A DNA stretch of 64,000 bases from Tricholomella constricta (taxonomy: Eukaryota > Basidiomycota > Agaricomycetes > Agaricales > Lyophyllaceae): NCBI GenBank assembly GCA_013368375.1, contig JAACJP010000069.1, positions 1-64,000 of the forward strand. The letters are read 5' to 3'. Within the stretch, counting starts at the first letter, position 1, and each line of letters opens with the position of its first letter. Shown here one piece after another: positions 44,794 to 56,504 of this stretch. The notes under the pieces are model-generated. The model was given only the letters and a program-made list of their open reading frames with translations. It was not told where the DNA came from and made no database searches. The translations under genes and the position numbers were made by a program.

Positions 44794-45484
44794 GTAATTG
44801 ATTTAAGCGCTGAAGCAGCGCAACTGCTTTTGGCACGTTCTGTTTGTCTGTGGGATTTAAAAGCTCCTGCACGGCCTCAGCTGACAGTCCATCCAGACCA
44901 ATTAAATGCTTCTGAATGTCGGCGGACTTGATATTCGTCTGTCTCACCATGAATCCCATTGAGTTTCGAAGCCGAGTAGCAAAGCCTATTGTGATCGTGA
45001 GATGAGTAGACTACAAAACAAAAGGGTCAACTTGATCGATACAAGAACTCACATTTAAAGATGTGCTTAGGATCACATGTGCCCAGTATACCATCCTTCG
45101 GTACAAAAAGATTCAATCCTGCCAGGTCCTGCAGAAATCGGCTGTATCCTGTCGAAGTATCAACCCGTACCCTATCCTCGAGACATTCGAGATACTTTGC
45201 GTAGCAGTAAACAGCATCTCCATCACTTGCCAATGCCCAAATATCGCCGTGTGCTGCTGCGCTGAGTGGATTGGCCTTCCAAGCATCGATAACTGCATTT
45301 TTGAGCCATTCCCGCAACTCTTCACCAGTCTCTGCCTTGAAAGCAGGTGACGCGCATAGCGGAACAGCATTGTAATGGGTAGGGTGATATGATCCCCAAG
45401 CAACAAATGTCGACTCTGTGGCAAAGCAGACCTTATTGTCACTGCTCTCCGGGTCAAACAATGCTTTCTGAATTGTTGTCAGTG
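44794..45484 (-). pseudogene. Middle portion of the transposon-derived gene
   Basis: Between the LINE copy 2 poly(T) (45485) and LTR-B (44793), the minus frame reads TTIQKALFDPESSDNK, ALASDGDAVYCYAKYLECLED, LAGLNLFVPKDGILGTCDPKHIFK. It then passes a short intron (GTGAGT near 45040 to about 45012) and reads FATRLRNSMGFMV and LLNPTDKQNVPKAVALLQ. The DPKHIFK..FATRLRN signature is the hallmark of this family. Both ends are cut exactly at the target duplications of the two insertions. Confidence 0.65.
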
Positions 45485-45717
45485 TTTTTTTTTTTTTTTT
45501 TTTTTTTTTTTTTGGTGTAGCGTTGAAATGCCGGCTTGGCCGATGCACAATGTCGTCTCCCGGCCGACCGCTGGTTTAGTAGGACCTAGGCCTACCATTC
45601 TTAGAAAATTTTTACCACCGAGGAAATGCTTTACGCACTCAGTGTGGGACTCCGGATGTAGAATTTGTGTTTTACCGTGGGATAGACCATTGAGTCTAAC
45701 CCACTCCTTCTCGTTCA

Positions 45718-48700
45718 TTATTTATTCCGATACCCACTAAAACCCCGGATAAGGTCACCCAGTCTTCGGGAAGTCTGTGTTCGTTAAGTAGGATTCCGCT
45801 CCAGGTGTCGTTCACTAGTGATTTTTTTATGGCTTTCTTTTGTAGGCTCTTGTCAGCCATTCTGCGGTCGAGGTCTAGTCTCTCGTTCATTGTTTTCCTC
45901 CATCTAGCGATGATTTCTTGTTTAGAGTGTGGTCTATTTTCATTTTGGATCATCCTTTCACATCTAAGTTTCCAGATGAAGTACGCAGATTCTATTATAA
46001 TAATTTTGAAGAGTCTTGTGCAGCCGCTGATGACTCTCCCTTGGTTATTTCGGTGCTCCGACATCATGCATCCGAGGATGAGGCCTATGGTGGGTTGCAC
46101 CCATGAGTTTTTCTTTTTTAGGTGCCAAATTTTTTCGGTGTCGGACCAGATTAGTGCTTGACCGGGGACTTCACATTTGGTTAGTATGTGGTCCATCGAT
46201 TCTAGAGTCTCTTTGTGAGTGCAAAGAGCTCTTTCTCGCTGTTCTTCTGAGAAGTTATCTCTCTGCCAGTGCGAGCCTATCATGTAGGCATCGTGTGTAG
46301 CCATCCACAGGAAGTACCTCTGTTGTCTCGATAGGTCTTTCTGACGGAAGCTTTTCCAAATGGCAGGGGATGTGGGTCTTTTGTTAAAGGCGTCATCTAT
46401 AGCGTCTTTTATCTTCTCAATATTTTCTTTAGTTCTGGATCTTTGGGTGGGGTTTTCTTTGTTTTGACGCGTCTCACCACTTTATATGCAAGAGCCTGAG
46501 TTGCGCAGGTGAGTTTCATTCCCGACACTTGTAGCGTGGGGGGTATTGCACAGTTTGGGTCGCCATTTACAGGTAAATTGGCCGCTTCGTCCGCTAGGGC
46601 GTCTGCGCCTTCATTTCTTTTGTGGCCGGCGTGTCCTTTTACCCATTTGAATCTTGTTACTGTATTGCGAGCACGAAGTCTAGCAATCGTGATGCGAGTG
46701 AGTTCTTCATTTGCTGTTAGCGTGTACCCTTTGTCTTCGTTCTCTTTCAGACTTTTGGTTACCATTTTGATAACGTACTTGGAGTCAAGTTCGAGGTGTA
46801 GTCTTCCGATTTCTGGGGCTTTCTCTGCCGCTTCTTGTAGTCTTCCGATTTCTGGGGCTTTCTCTGCCGCTTCTTTAAGCGCGAGGAGCTCTGCCGTTTG
46901 GTTCGATGGTGCGAAATTTTGTGGGACTTTCATTTTTATGTTTCTCTCATCTCCTTCTGCATAGAAGACTCCGGCACCTGCAGTGGCATTGTCACTGCCA
47001 TTATTGAAGCAAGAGCCGTCGGTTGTGGCTTGTAGGATTGGACCGTTGTCCGATTGGGGAGTTGTTCGTGGAAGGGAGCCAACCGTTTGGCCTTGGGTGA
47101 AAATCCGGAAGATGTCCGTCAGGTCCCCGTCAGTGATGATGTGGTCGTTAAAGGTCAGCCAGTCATCGTTTGTGTTGGGGTTTGGTGGCCTTTCTAGGTC
47201 TTCCTGTTCTGGGGGGGGAGGGTCCGGGGCCTTTCTGGGGTGCCACTTCTCTGGGAGTGTGCTCAGTAGGGCTTCTGCTTTCATGGCACAGTCGTGGGGG
47301 TGTGTGCAGTTTTGCGAGACCCTGGAAATGTCGCACCCTTGACAGATGCATTGGTTGTTTGTTCGATAGTCCTGTCGGAGTAGAATGTCAGCTAGGTTCT
47401 CTGCATCGCCGACCGTTCTGATCTTGTGTTTTCCTTTTAGGCATTCACTTATTGGGCCGTGGTTTAGCCTCCTTATTTTCTGGTCTGCATCGTTGTGGTA
47501 CCAGATGGGTCGAAGCCTGACTATGCAATTGGTGAACGCAATCCCCTCCGTTTTTAGGCCGTAGGTTTTTGCTGTTTTTAACAGGCGGCGTAGGTCCGGG
47601 CAAGCACCCGATTTCTCCGTTGTCGAAGTCTTCCAGGATTGTAGGAAAGCATTGATTCTTACCCTTTTATCGATGTTCGCTTCTGATCGTGGGGTATTCT
47701 TTGCGAATAGGGCGCCCGCTATCAGGGCCCACATGGGGCGTGTTTCGCTGAAGTCTAGGTATTTTTTCAGCCACATAATATCTATGGCTTCGTTTCTTGC
47801 CGCGAGGTCTAGGAGGTCTCTGCCACCCTCTTTCGTGTTGAGGAATAGGGTTGCCTCGCTAACTGGTGAGCGTTTGTCTTTCCACATAAAGTTTCTTATC
47901 GTTTTTGTTAGTCTTTTTTCTATTTTCTGGGGCATACCTTGTACTTGTGTTAAGTATTGGGTCATGCCTCCCACTATCATGCTTACGATAAGGCAACGGC
48001 CTTCTATAGTCGGGTTACTTCTTTCCCAGCGAGCAAGGTTGGCGTTTATTTTATCTAGGACAATTGACCAGGGGCTCTCAGCATCAATTCTGTTTCCGAA
48101 CCATGCACCCAGGATTCTCACTGCTTCGCCTTCTTGTGCGATGTGAACGCTCGCTGGTATTTCCTCTGCATCTATTGTCGTCCTCCTGGTAGCAATGACA
48201 TTCTCCCTGAATGTCTTAGATCCAATCAGAATTATTTCCGTTTTACTAGTGTTGAACTTCGCTCCCGAGGCATCGCACCATTTGTCGAGTATGTGGTATA
48301 GATCTGTAAGTGAGTCATTTTTCGATAAAAATATTGTTGTGTCATCGGCGAAGAGATTGGCGATCAGTTTTTCCTCGTTGCCAGGAATTTTGAAGCCCTC
48401 TAGCATGGAGGCTCTGATGGACGCTGCGAGGGGTTCGATCGCAAGGTCGAAGAGGAGGCATGATAGGGGGTCGCCTTGTCGCACGCCCCGCGTTATTTTC
48501 CATGGGAAGGAGAGGTAGCCGTTAATCATTATTTTCGTCTCGGCCGACTCGTAAAGGGATCTTATGGGTTTTATGAATTCTTCTGGTATGTTGAACTTCT
48601 TCAGAGTTTTCCATAGGTAGTCATGTTTGATTTTGTCGTAGGCTTTTTCTTGATCGAGTGTGATTATGAGGCCGTCTTGGTCAGTTTCTTCGGCGTAGTG

Positions 48701-50576
48701 CATCATGAGGCGTATGAGCTTGGTTTGGTCGGAAATTTGTCTTCCTTTTATAAAGCCGGCTTGGCTGGGGTGTATAATGGAGGGGGCTATATCCGCTAGC
48801 CTAGTAGCAAGGCATTTTGTGGAGAGTTTATAATCAGTATTCAGGCAGGTTATTGGTTTGTAATTTGCTATTTCCGTTCTCTCATTCTTTTTGTATAGGG
48901 GACACATCCATCCGTCGGCGAATTTCGACGATGTGGTTAGCCCGAATCGTTGGATGTCAACAAAAACAACGGTTAGCAGTTGGGCTATATCAAAGGCAGA
49001 ATCGGAATCTCGTTTGATGTCGTCCTCATGTCTGGCATGGAGGGCTTTCCACATTTCGTTTGTGGCACCATCTATCCCTGCTGCGGTGTCATTTTTAGCG
49101 CATCTCAGGGCTTCGATTACCTCCTGTCTAGTTATCAGCGCTATAAGGTTCTCTTTCTGCTCTCTCGAGATTGTTTTTTCTATGTTGCTAGTGGTAGACT
49201 CGATTGCTTCTTCTCTGGACTCGTTCTGGGGTTGATGGTCGTCTGCTTGGAGCTTATCGTGGTAGTTTCTCCCAAGTTCTGTCATTCTTTGGGAGTGTGA
49301 TTCATATTGCGGCTGACCGGTTTCTTCGTGTTGTGTATCGTTCTTCAGTGCAAAGATCATATCTCTGGGTTTTGCAGCTTTATTTGTCTTGGTCCAGTAT
49401 TTACAGATCGTCTCCCCTTCGAGTCTGTTCCGAACCAAGATCTTTTTTCTTTTATCCAGGTGAGTTCGTGGCATAATCATTTTGTCTCTTTGTCGTGCTA
49501 GTGTTAGGACTTCTGATTTGAAGGTTTCGAAGATCGTTTGTGCGTTCTTATCTGCCGATCTAGGGTTTGTGAGGTCTTCTATTTCCTTCAAGGCCTTTAT
49601 TCCTTCTTGATTTGTTTTTTCCTTGAAGATCTTGTCCTTCAGGATGTGTATGGGGATTGACCATCTCCCCTTCCCGATCCACGGTGCATTCTGGTGGGCT
49701 ACTTGTGCCGAAATCATTTTGTGGTCCGTTCCTGGTATCCCGGAGGGCTCCATTTTCCATTCTCTTGCTGTTTGTAGGATGCTCAGTGTTACGTACATTC
49801 TGTCTAGTCTGGATTGTGCTCGTGTTGCATCTTGTAGGAATGAGAACACTTTCGTGGTGGGGAAGGTCGTTCTCCAGCCGTCGACTAGGCCTAACATGGA
49901 CTTGAGGTTGTCCAATTCTTCGACTGCTTCTTGGGGGTCTTCTCTGGCCGGGATTCTATCGAGCGTGTCTTCGACCATATTGAAGTCGCCGGTCATTATA
50001 TCTACCTTCATTCTTGGGTGAGTCACTAAGTAGTCGTGAATTGTTTTCCAAAATTTTGCATTCTCATCCCCGTTCGACAGGTTTGGGGCGTACACGGAGA
50101 GGATCGATATTTGTTCTGCTCTGTGCCAGTTTGTTTGTATATGGATTGCTCTACCAGGTACAATCTCGGTGATCCTTGCACCGTTCACGTTAGTTAGCTC
50201 TTTATTCAGGACTATCGCTATTCCTGCTCTGCCTGTCGGGTTGACTGGGTCCATTGAGATGTGAATTTTCATCCTTTTCGAAAAGATTTTCTCTAGTTCG
50301 TCTCGTCTATCCATCCGTCGTTAGGTGTGTTTCTTGCACTGCCAGAATGCCGATACGCTTGTCTCAGAGGAGTTGGTTTACGTGGAGCCATTTCGTTTCA
50401 GCTCTTCCGCTACCTGTAGTGCGGTAGCCTCTCAGGTTTAGGGATGCTACTCGTATCATGGCTCTGGTGTTCTTCTTGTGCGTGCGGGCATCGGAACGCC
50501 GAAGGAATCTATTGGGGCCTTGTTGCGCCTCTTGGGTGCTTTGGGGCTGACCTGTGACCTGAGGGTGGTTGCCCAT
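45718..50576 (-). pseudogene. LINE copy 2 ORF2 (endonuclease, RT, RNase H), broken
   Basis: Three pieces are seen: 50576-50364 (N-terminus with RVASLNLRGYR, ended by TGA at 50366-50364 where copy 1 has an Arg codon), 50314-46409 (1301 aa, rest of the endonuclease, RT with FADD and RNase H with TDGSCFNNG) and 46304-45696 (C-terminus). Frame breaks lie near 50315-50325 and 46400. Most RT and RNase H motifs are retained, so decay is recent. A 39-bp tandem duplication (46801-46839, 46840-46878) repeats 13 residues inside RNase H, absent in copy 1. Confidence 0.88.
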
Positions 50577-51286
50577 TTCCCCCCCTCGGGGGTGGAGGAC
50601 CTCGGGAGTCCTGACTGTGGCTGGTGGGGCCGACCTAGTGTGTTACTAGGGGAGTCTGGCAAGTCTCGACTTGTCGCGGCACTCATGCTGCCTTCCCTCG
50701 ATCTCGGGGGTCCCATTTGAGGTGCGTTTCCGCCTGTTTCTCCTTCCGGTCCATCTTCGAGGCGATTGGCGGCTGGATCGTGTTCCCATCCGGAGTAGAA
50801 GGGGTGTTGTCCGGTGCTGAGTTTGTTACCTGTGGGGGAAGTTAGTGTGGAAGCGGTTGTGAAGACTCACCTAGCGTACAACCAAGGGCTAGGATCGCCA
50901 CCCTGATAACCCAGGGGTGGACTGGGGGACATTGTCATCGGGTTTTAGGCGCGCAGAGAGGTGCACACATTACCTGAAGACTTAAGCAGGACTGCTGCAC
51001 GGCATTGTCCTCTAATTTGTATAGACTGCCGTTGGGTTCTTCCTTAAAACGTGGAAGGGGGTATCTCGGGGCTTACCTGAGCTGCTTACAGCCAGTAAAT
51101 TCATCCCCGGGGGATACTATGTTTATTGGGGGGATTCACGTTTTTCGGGCGTGGGACGGATTGATGACTCTGTGGCCTCTCCCACAGGTGGAACGTCAGG
51201 AGCATAGGTGTAACTTGTTATTGCGTGAGTAATGACAGTGGGTATATGTAGAGACAGAAAGGTGGGAGGACAGTAAGGTTGTGGGA

Positions 51287-52098
51287 TTAAGTATTCTCGG
51301 TGACGTTTCCCTGGCCTCGGCCGCGAGTACCACGCCCTCTACCATGAGCTCTCCCCCTGCTACGGTTTCCGCGGGTGTACGTGTGGGCGGAGCCTCCAGC
51401 TGATTGGTCCGTGTAGGGCTGGGTCGAAACCTCTTGACGTTTGGGGCCGATCCACCTTGGGATGTCCATGAAGGGGCAGATCGCCCTCGGGTGGTCGGTG
51501 GATTTGCAGCCCGCACACTGGAAGGCTGTGTCGCCTTTGAGGGGACGGCCTAGGCCGTAGTTGTCTGAGACAAAGGATAGATTTCGGATCATGCTGATCA
51601 GGGTATAGTAGTTGGTGAGGGAGGTTTCCAGAGGTTTACCAAAGTATACGTTCCAAACAATTTGAGGGCCGAATTTGGTCCTGAGGCCATCCGGAGTGGA
51701 AAGGCATTGTACCATGAAACCTTTCATGAAAATGGAGCGGAAGGCTTCGTTTACAGCTCCTGCGTCCTGGGGATCCGGGAGGTTCTCCTGGAGGAAGGTT
51801 GTGATGGCGGGATTGCGCGCGAGGATGGTACGGACGAAGTCGGCGGCCGCTTCGTGGGCTCTCATGGTGAGTGGGTACGTTAGGTCACATAGGGACATGA
51901 TAAAGAAGGGATGGGAGGATCGTAGGGGACAACAAAGATGGTGAGGTCATCAGTTGCGATAACGTTACGTTCGACGAGGACGTCCGTGGCGTAGTTGCTG
52001 ATGTTCCATACGAGGAAATGGAATGAGGGTTGGATGCGTCCGTTGACGGGGTTCATGCGGATAGGGGGGGCAATTATGGCGTCCTCGGCGTCGACCAC
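51287..52098 (-). pseudogene. LINE copy 2 ORF1 (gag-like), truncated and frameshifted
   Basis: Two frames (52098-51880 and 51898-51287) together match the C-terminal two thirds of ORF1 in copy 1, including the CAGCKSTDHPRAIC zinc knuckle and a Gly/Arg-rich tail. A frameshift lies near 51890. About 600 bp that encode the N-terminal Pro/Ser-rich region in copy 1 are missing between 52100 and 52360. Confidence 0.8.
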
Positions 52099-52361
52099 TT
52101 TATTGAGGAGTTTCTGAGGTGCGCCAGTTTGGAGGACAGTATATGGGGGAATTTTTACAGTTGGGTGGCAACTACGGTAGTTGTGATTCTAATCTATACT
52201 ATCCGGGCCTTTCGGCCTTATGTAAAGTGTCCCACGAGACTTCTGGGTTAGATTACTGCATTTGATCTGGGTGCGACGGCGATTTTCCTTTTGGGTAGGT
52301 GGACCTGGAGGCAATGGTTCGTTGAGATGACGATGAGGCATGCAGGGGGGGAGGGGCTTAC

Positions 52362-52712
52362 CATCGTGCCGCGGATGTGTTTCATGAAGTTTTGTCCGTT
52401 AAGACGGAGGCAGTGAGTAGGGATGCGAACTGAGGTGCTCTCCAGGGAGTCTTCCGATATGTTGAGGTGCGCCCAATCGAAACGACCTGACGGTAGAATT
52501 CCTTCGATGACGACGAACGTCTGGAAGATCTCTCTCTCCCAGCCTGCTACTCTTGCCAGGATGACGATCGTGTCGCCAATGCATGCGGGATCCTGCGAGA
52601 GGAATTCAGTGCATCTCCACTCCAGATGCCAGCTGCCATCGTTGTGGAGGTATAGGGAGGGGGTGGCAACCATTGTTACGATCTTGGGGTAGGGGTGTGA
52701 GGGGGCGTCCAT
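52362..52712 (-). CDS. LINE copy 2 5' ORF (first exon homologue)
   Basis: The ATG at 52712 opens a frame homologous to 19538-19889 of copy 1 (VTMVATPSLYL, WHLEWRC, GILPSGRFDWAHL, STSVRIP). Similarity ends at GTAAGC (52361-52356), the same donor-like site as in copy 1. The frame is still open although the rest of the element has decayed. Confidence 0.5.
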
Positions 52713-53338
52713 TATGGGTTGGATTGTGAGGTGTTTGGAGGTTCTGTTGGTGCATTCAACTCCTTTCGGGGCTTTGTTTTTAAGGAGGCAGGTGGTACTT
52801 TTCTTACGTTAGTGATAGGTTCAGGTTAGAGCCTTGAGGTAAGGGGTGTGGGACGGGAATCAAACAGGACGGGTGGCGATATTGGTTCTGTGATACTATT
52901 AAGTTCGCTGTTTGGAGGAGGAGGAGTCCAGGGCTTATTGGTTGAAAGGAGCGTAAGAGCACTTTCTACATTCTCGGGGCGTGTCAGCATTCTTTCAAGT
53001 TGTAGTCGCGTGCGTAGGCAGACAAACACATCCGGTTTTACGGGGTTTATGTGGTTCGGCGAGATACGGCCTTGGTTGTGCCTGGTTACTCTTGGCAGGT
53101 TTGGTTTCGAGATTCTGGGGCACAGCTGTTCTGTGGGTGTTTGAGAGGATTCCTCTGCAAGGGGAGGTAGGGAGGAGGGGCTGGGTTCTCAACCTTTAAG
53201 GATCTTGGTGAGTACACTCCGTGTACCCTTCCTGCTGTGTGCAGGAGCGACGGGTGTGCACTACCGCGTCGGCACCGCCCTTCACTGGGCGTGTGACTAT
53301 ACTCGACCACATGGTGGTTCGAGTCCAAGGAGCCCCTC

Positions 53339-54783
53339 GTTGTCAGTGTTTCCATACCCCAAACATGGGTGTCAACCCTGTGCGAGTGCTCGCGGCAGAG
53401 GCCAAGTACCTGATTTCGCATTGGACAGTAGCTGCAGCGAGTTTCGAGTGCAACACCATCAAACATGAGAGTAATGCCTACGCAAGAAGCCTGGCCAGTC
53501 AAGTTCAGTGGGTTCACGTCAGGATCGGAGAAGGCACCTATATTTGCGTCGATCTCTGCAGTGGTGGGACGTCCCACTGATGGTATGAGAGCAGGGACCT
53601 TCTTTTTGCATCGCAAAGTGGTCTCAGAAGCAAGTCCAAATGCCTTCTGCAGCGTGTACAGGAGCTTTGGACCACCAAGTGCTTTCGCAAGAAATGTGAT
53701 GTCCAAATCTCGTGCGGAGAACCCTCCTCGTGCTCTGTAAAACCCTTTAAGTGCCCGTTCCAAAAGGTTTACGATGATGAGTGGCGATGCGCCTCGTTTC
53801 AAGCTCGCGGCTAGAATTTTTTGAAGCCCTGGTATGTCACCCTTTGATAGCAGCATCAAGATGCGTCCGTGGTCATCGAGCTTTTGATTTGCGCCGGAGA
53901 CCTGCTGTTTGAGATTGTAAATCTGTGTTCGAAGTCGATGTGCCGTGCAATTGAAATCATCAAGCAGCTTCTTCATTTGTTGGGCATTCAGATACTCGGA
54001 TGGTGTCCCTCTAGGCACATTTCTTGCCCTTTCGACAGCCTTGCGTAAAACTGCTCCAGAATGCATGACTACACATGTGTTGCAAGAGTTTCCTTCTGGT
54101 CCTTTCGGAGAACGCTTGCACTTCTCTGATCGGAGGATGATCTGGTTCTTCTTGCTATTGAAGCCAATTGGTTCCCAGCCCAAGTCATGGAATGTGTGCA
54201 GCTGAAATGGGTACATTGCAAGCACCAAGCCTACTGGCCACTCTATGGCCATCCCAGGACAATCGATCTCATGCCAATTAAGAATGGAGATACCAGGCGT
54301 AGTTGGTGATGGACTTGGGGGAGGTTCTTGAGGGAACAAGACTATTCTTGAACTCTGCAGATGTCTGGACTCGGATGACTGGATCCTCGATAGAGAAGAA
54401 TACACGGAAGATGATCAGGAATGGAATGATGATTGGGTGGAGCGAGAACGTGACCCTGAGTGCTGCCCTGAATCATACGGATGGAACCTCACGTGTAGAC
54501 CTGGATTCAGAGAAGTCGTCAGTGTGGTGACTGGGCTAGCACTTGCAGAGTCCTGGGGCAGTCGCAATCGTGCCATGTTGTTCCTAGATCTCTGTCGCCG
54601 TTGGCATTGCTTGACACTGTTACGATGCTGTGTCATGTTGTACATGTTCCCTGTGACCGTAAGTTTAATGTCTGCGCCACAGTGGCATCCATCGGGACCG
54701 ATTGTTGTCCATTGTCGGATGTCCAGCCTGTCATCAAGGACCTGCTCAATCGGGTCTATTACAGCTCTGACACCTGGAGTCAT
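53339..54783 (-). pseudogene. 5' portion of the transposon-derived Agaricomycete gene
   Basis: The ATG at 54783 begins a frame with a zinc-finger-like start (GCHCGADIKL..TQHRNSVKQCQRRQRSRN), stopped by a TGA at 54415-54417. The same frame then continues as CPGMAIEWPVG, NQIILRSEKCKR, SCNTC, HRLRTQIYNLKQQV, DHGRILMLLSKGDIPGLQKILAASLKRGAS, GGFSARDLDITFLAKALGGPKLLYTLQKAFGLAS and CREHSHRVDTHV. It runs into the LINE insertion at 53338. The coding order matches the middle and 3' portions at 45484-41285. It is a dead gene carrying two later insertions. Confidence 0.65.
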
Positions 54784-56029
54784 TGCAAAAGAAGAGGGCT
54801 GAGAGACATCTATAGATCCAGTTGTGTAAAACAGTTAAACGGAGGTGACTATGTGCACTATACTATTGCAATTATCTGCATGATCATGTTTTTAGCCGTG
54901 GTGATGCTGTGGTGATGGCAAGGTGATGCCGATGTCAGCTGAACGATCGATTGATCCCTTGGTATCGTGAGAAGTGTGCCTCCACCGGAGGGGGTTGATC
55001 TGAGCCAGTGCATCAGTGGACCCCCCTCGCATACACTCCTCATCATCTTCATCTCCCTCAACCTGACCAACGACTTCCCAGAAATGGACCTCAAAGATAT
55101 ACTCGGAACACCCGGAGCACTAGAAGTATTTTCTAAAATTTTTAATAAGTCGGGCGCATTCACAAAACAGGTACCCCCGAGCAACACCCACAGTACCGAC
55201 AATTGAAGACGAAAGGGAAAGAGACATTGATGAGGAAGAAAATGGGTGGGACAGGTTTGAAAGGACAGGCAGGCAACACAGACAATGAAGAAGATGAAGA
55301 CAAAGAGGAGGGAGAGAACAGAGATGAAGGAGAAGAGGAGTAATAAGGGAGGAAGGACTAGGAGACAACAAAAGACGACACGAAGAAACACACCCAGTTC
55401 ACAGTGACACCAACAAACAAACTGACCAACAAGCAAGACACACTGTGACATACCAACAATATACTGTGGAATACCAGAAAGGCCCCATCATCGTGATCGA
55501 GCTGACGAGGCTGACTGGGGCAATGTACCAACATGCCCCAACATGTCCCTTCCATTCTCCTATTTTCTCTTTTCTATCTAACTTCCTGCACATAACCCAT
55601 TCACTCCGCCTCACTATAAATCCTATGCACTAATCATCCAGCTCATTTACAACACTTCATCACATTCTCAAACATTAACTACTGCACACATAACGACATT
55701 ACAAACACTACCTAGAGTCTACCAGATACACCGTACAGACATATCCACACACAAATTTCTCACTTTACCATTATTTGGCTACCAGCCCTGCCCCTTAGCT
55801 CTGTAGAGTAGCTTGACCAGCAGTATGAAACCGACTTCATCATCATCATCATCTCCCTCAACCCTAAACCGCACTGCTTACCTGTCTTTTATCCAAAATA
55901 GTGCTATCAATGGGTGGTCCCTCACCTGATCGAATGATGTCTAACAACTAGACATATAAATCCTTTTCTTCTGCCTGAGTGCACCAGGCCATCCTTGATT
56001 GTCTGGTGGTTGCTCGTACACACCAGCAA
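54784..56029. other. Mostly unassigned DNA, one possible remnant frame
   Basis: A plus-strand frame 54967-55206 contains LIIFISLNLTNDFPEMDLKDILGTPGALEVFSKIFNKSGAFTKQ, which reads like protein but is not assignable. Around 55200-55400 the plus strand is very purine-rich. No other gene or repeat was recognised. Confidence 0.35.
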
Positions 56030-56440
56030 AACTAAAACGGGCTAGAATGTCAAGCACTGAGGACTTTACACTTCCCCTGGTGATTCCGTATGGATTCCAT
56101 GGACTCCTTGTGGAGTCCGCGGATTCCATGGAATCCATGAGGAGTCCATGTGGACAATGTTTGGGTGAGACACCACTCAAATCCAAGAGTCCAGTCCAGG
56201 TCAGTCCTTGTGGAGTCCTTGCAAATTCCGTGTGGAAAACCCGGAATCCTGGAATCCGCGCGGACTAAATTGCTTATGGAATCCACAAGGACAGCATGGA
56301 ATCAAAGGACTCCGTGCTCCCCAATTTTCTAATGCAAAATTATTTGCACCAGCAGGAATTGAACCCTTGCTTTGCCACCTCGAGCATTTGAAAGTGTCGC
56401 ACTAGACCACTAGGCCACTAGACCAGTTGGCAACTCACAA
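56030..56440 (-). mobile_element. tRNA-headed SINE-like element, copy A
   Basis: On the minus strand the head has an A-box TGGCCTAGTGG (56418-56408) and, 52 bp downstream, a B-box GGGTTCAATTCC (56366-56355), the layout of a tRNA-type pol III promoter. A body of about 270 bp packed with GGANTCC words follows (for example GGATTCCATGGAATCC and GGACTCC..GGAGTCC). The 3' part has GGGGAAGTGTAAAGTCCTCA (56077-56058). The same head, body type and tail occur in copy B at 57745. No target duplication was identified. Confidence 0.65.
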
Positions 56441-56504
56441 AGGGCATGCTACATATTGGCAAAATGCTAATGCACGTGCTTGTGACACTGGCTCTGCACC
56501 AGTG

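Larger units (their letters stand above)
45485..53338 (-). mobile_element. Non-LTR retrotransposon (Tad1-like LINE), copy 2, decayed
   Basis: On the plus strand it appears as T29 (45485-45513) followed by GGTGTAGCGTT, the reverse of the AACGCTACACC-A(n) end of copy 1. The 5' end at 53338 matches the first bases of copy 1. A target duplication GTTGTCAGTG, possibly extended by TTT, lies at 45475-45484 and 53339-53348. It is inserted in the minus-strand transposon gene in the same orientation. ORF2 has at least two frame breaks and one TGA, and ORF1 is shortened, so it is inactive. Length 7854 bp, against 8598 in copy 1. Confidence 0.9.

Noticed and set aside
45485..45513. Poly(T) as a transcription terminator
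   Set aside because: It is the reversed poly(A) tail of the minus-strand LINE, adjacent to its target duplication.
56340..56440. Possible true tRNA gene
   Set aside because: A and B boxes are present, but I could not build an acceptor stem or a clear anticodon arm, and the linked GGANTCC body and shared tail point to a SINE. The same holds for 57745-57830.
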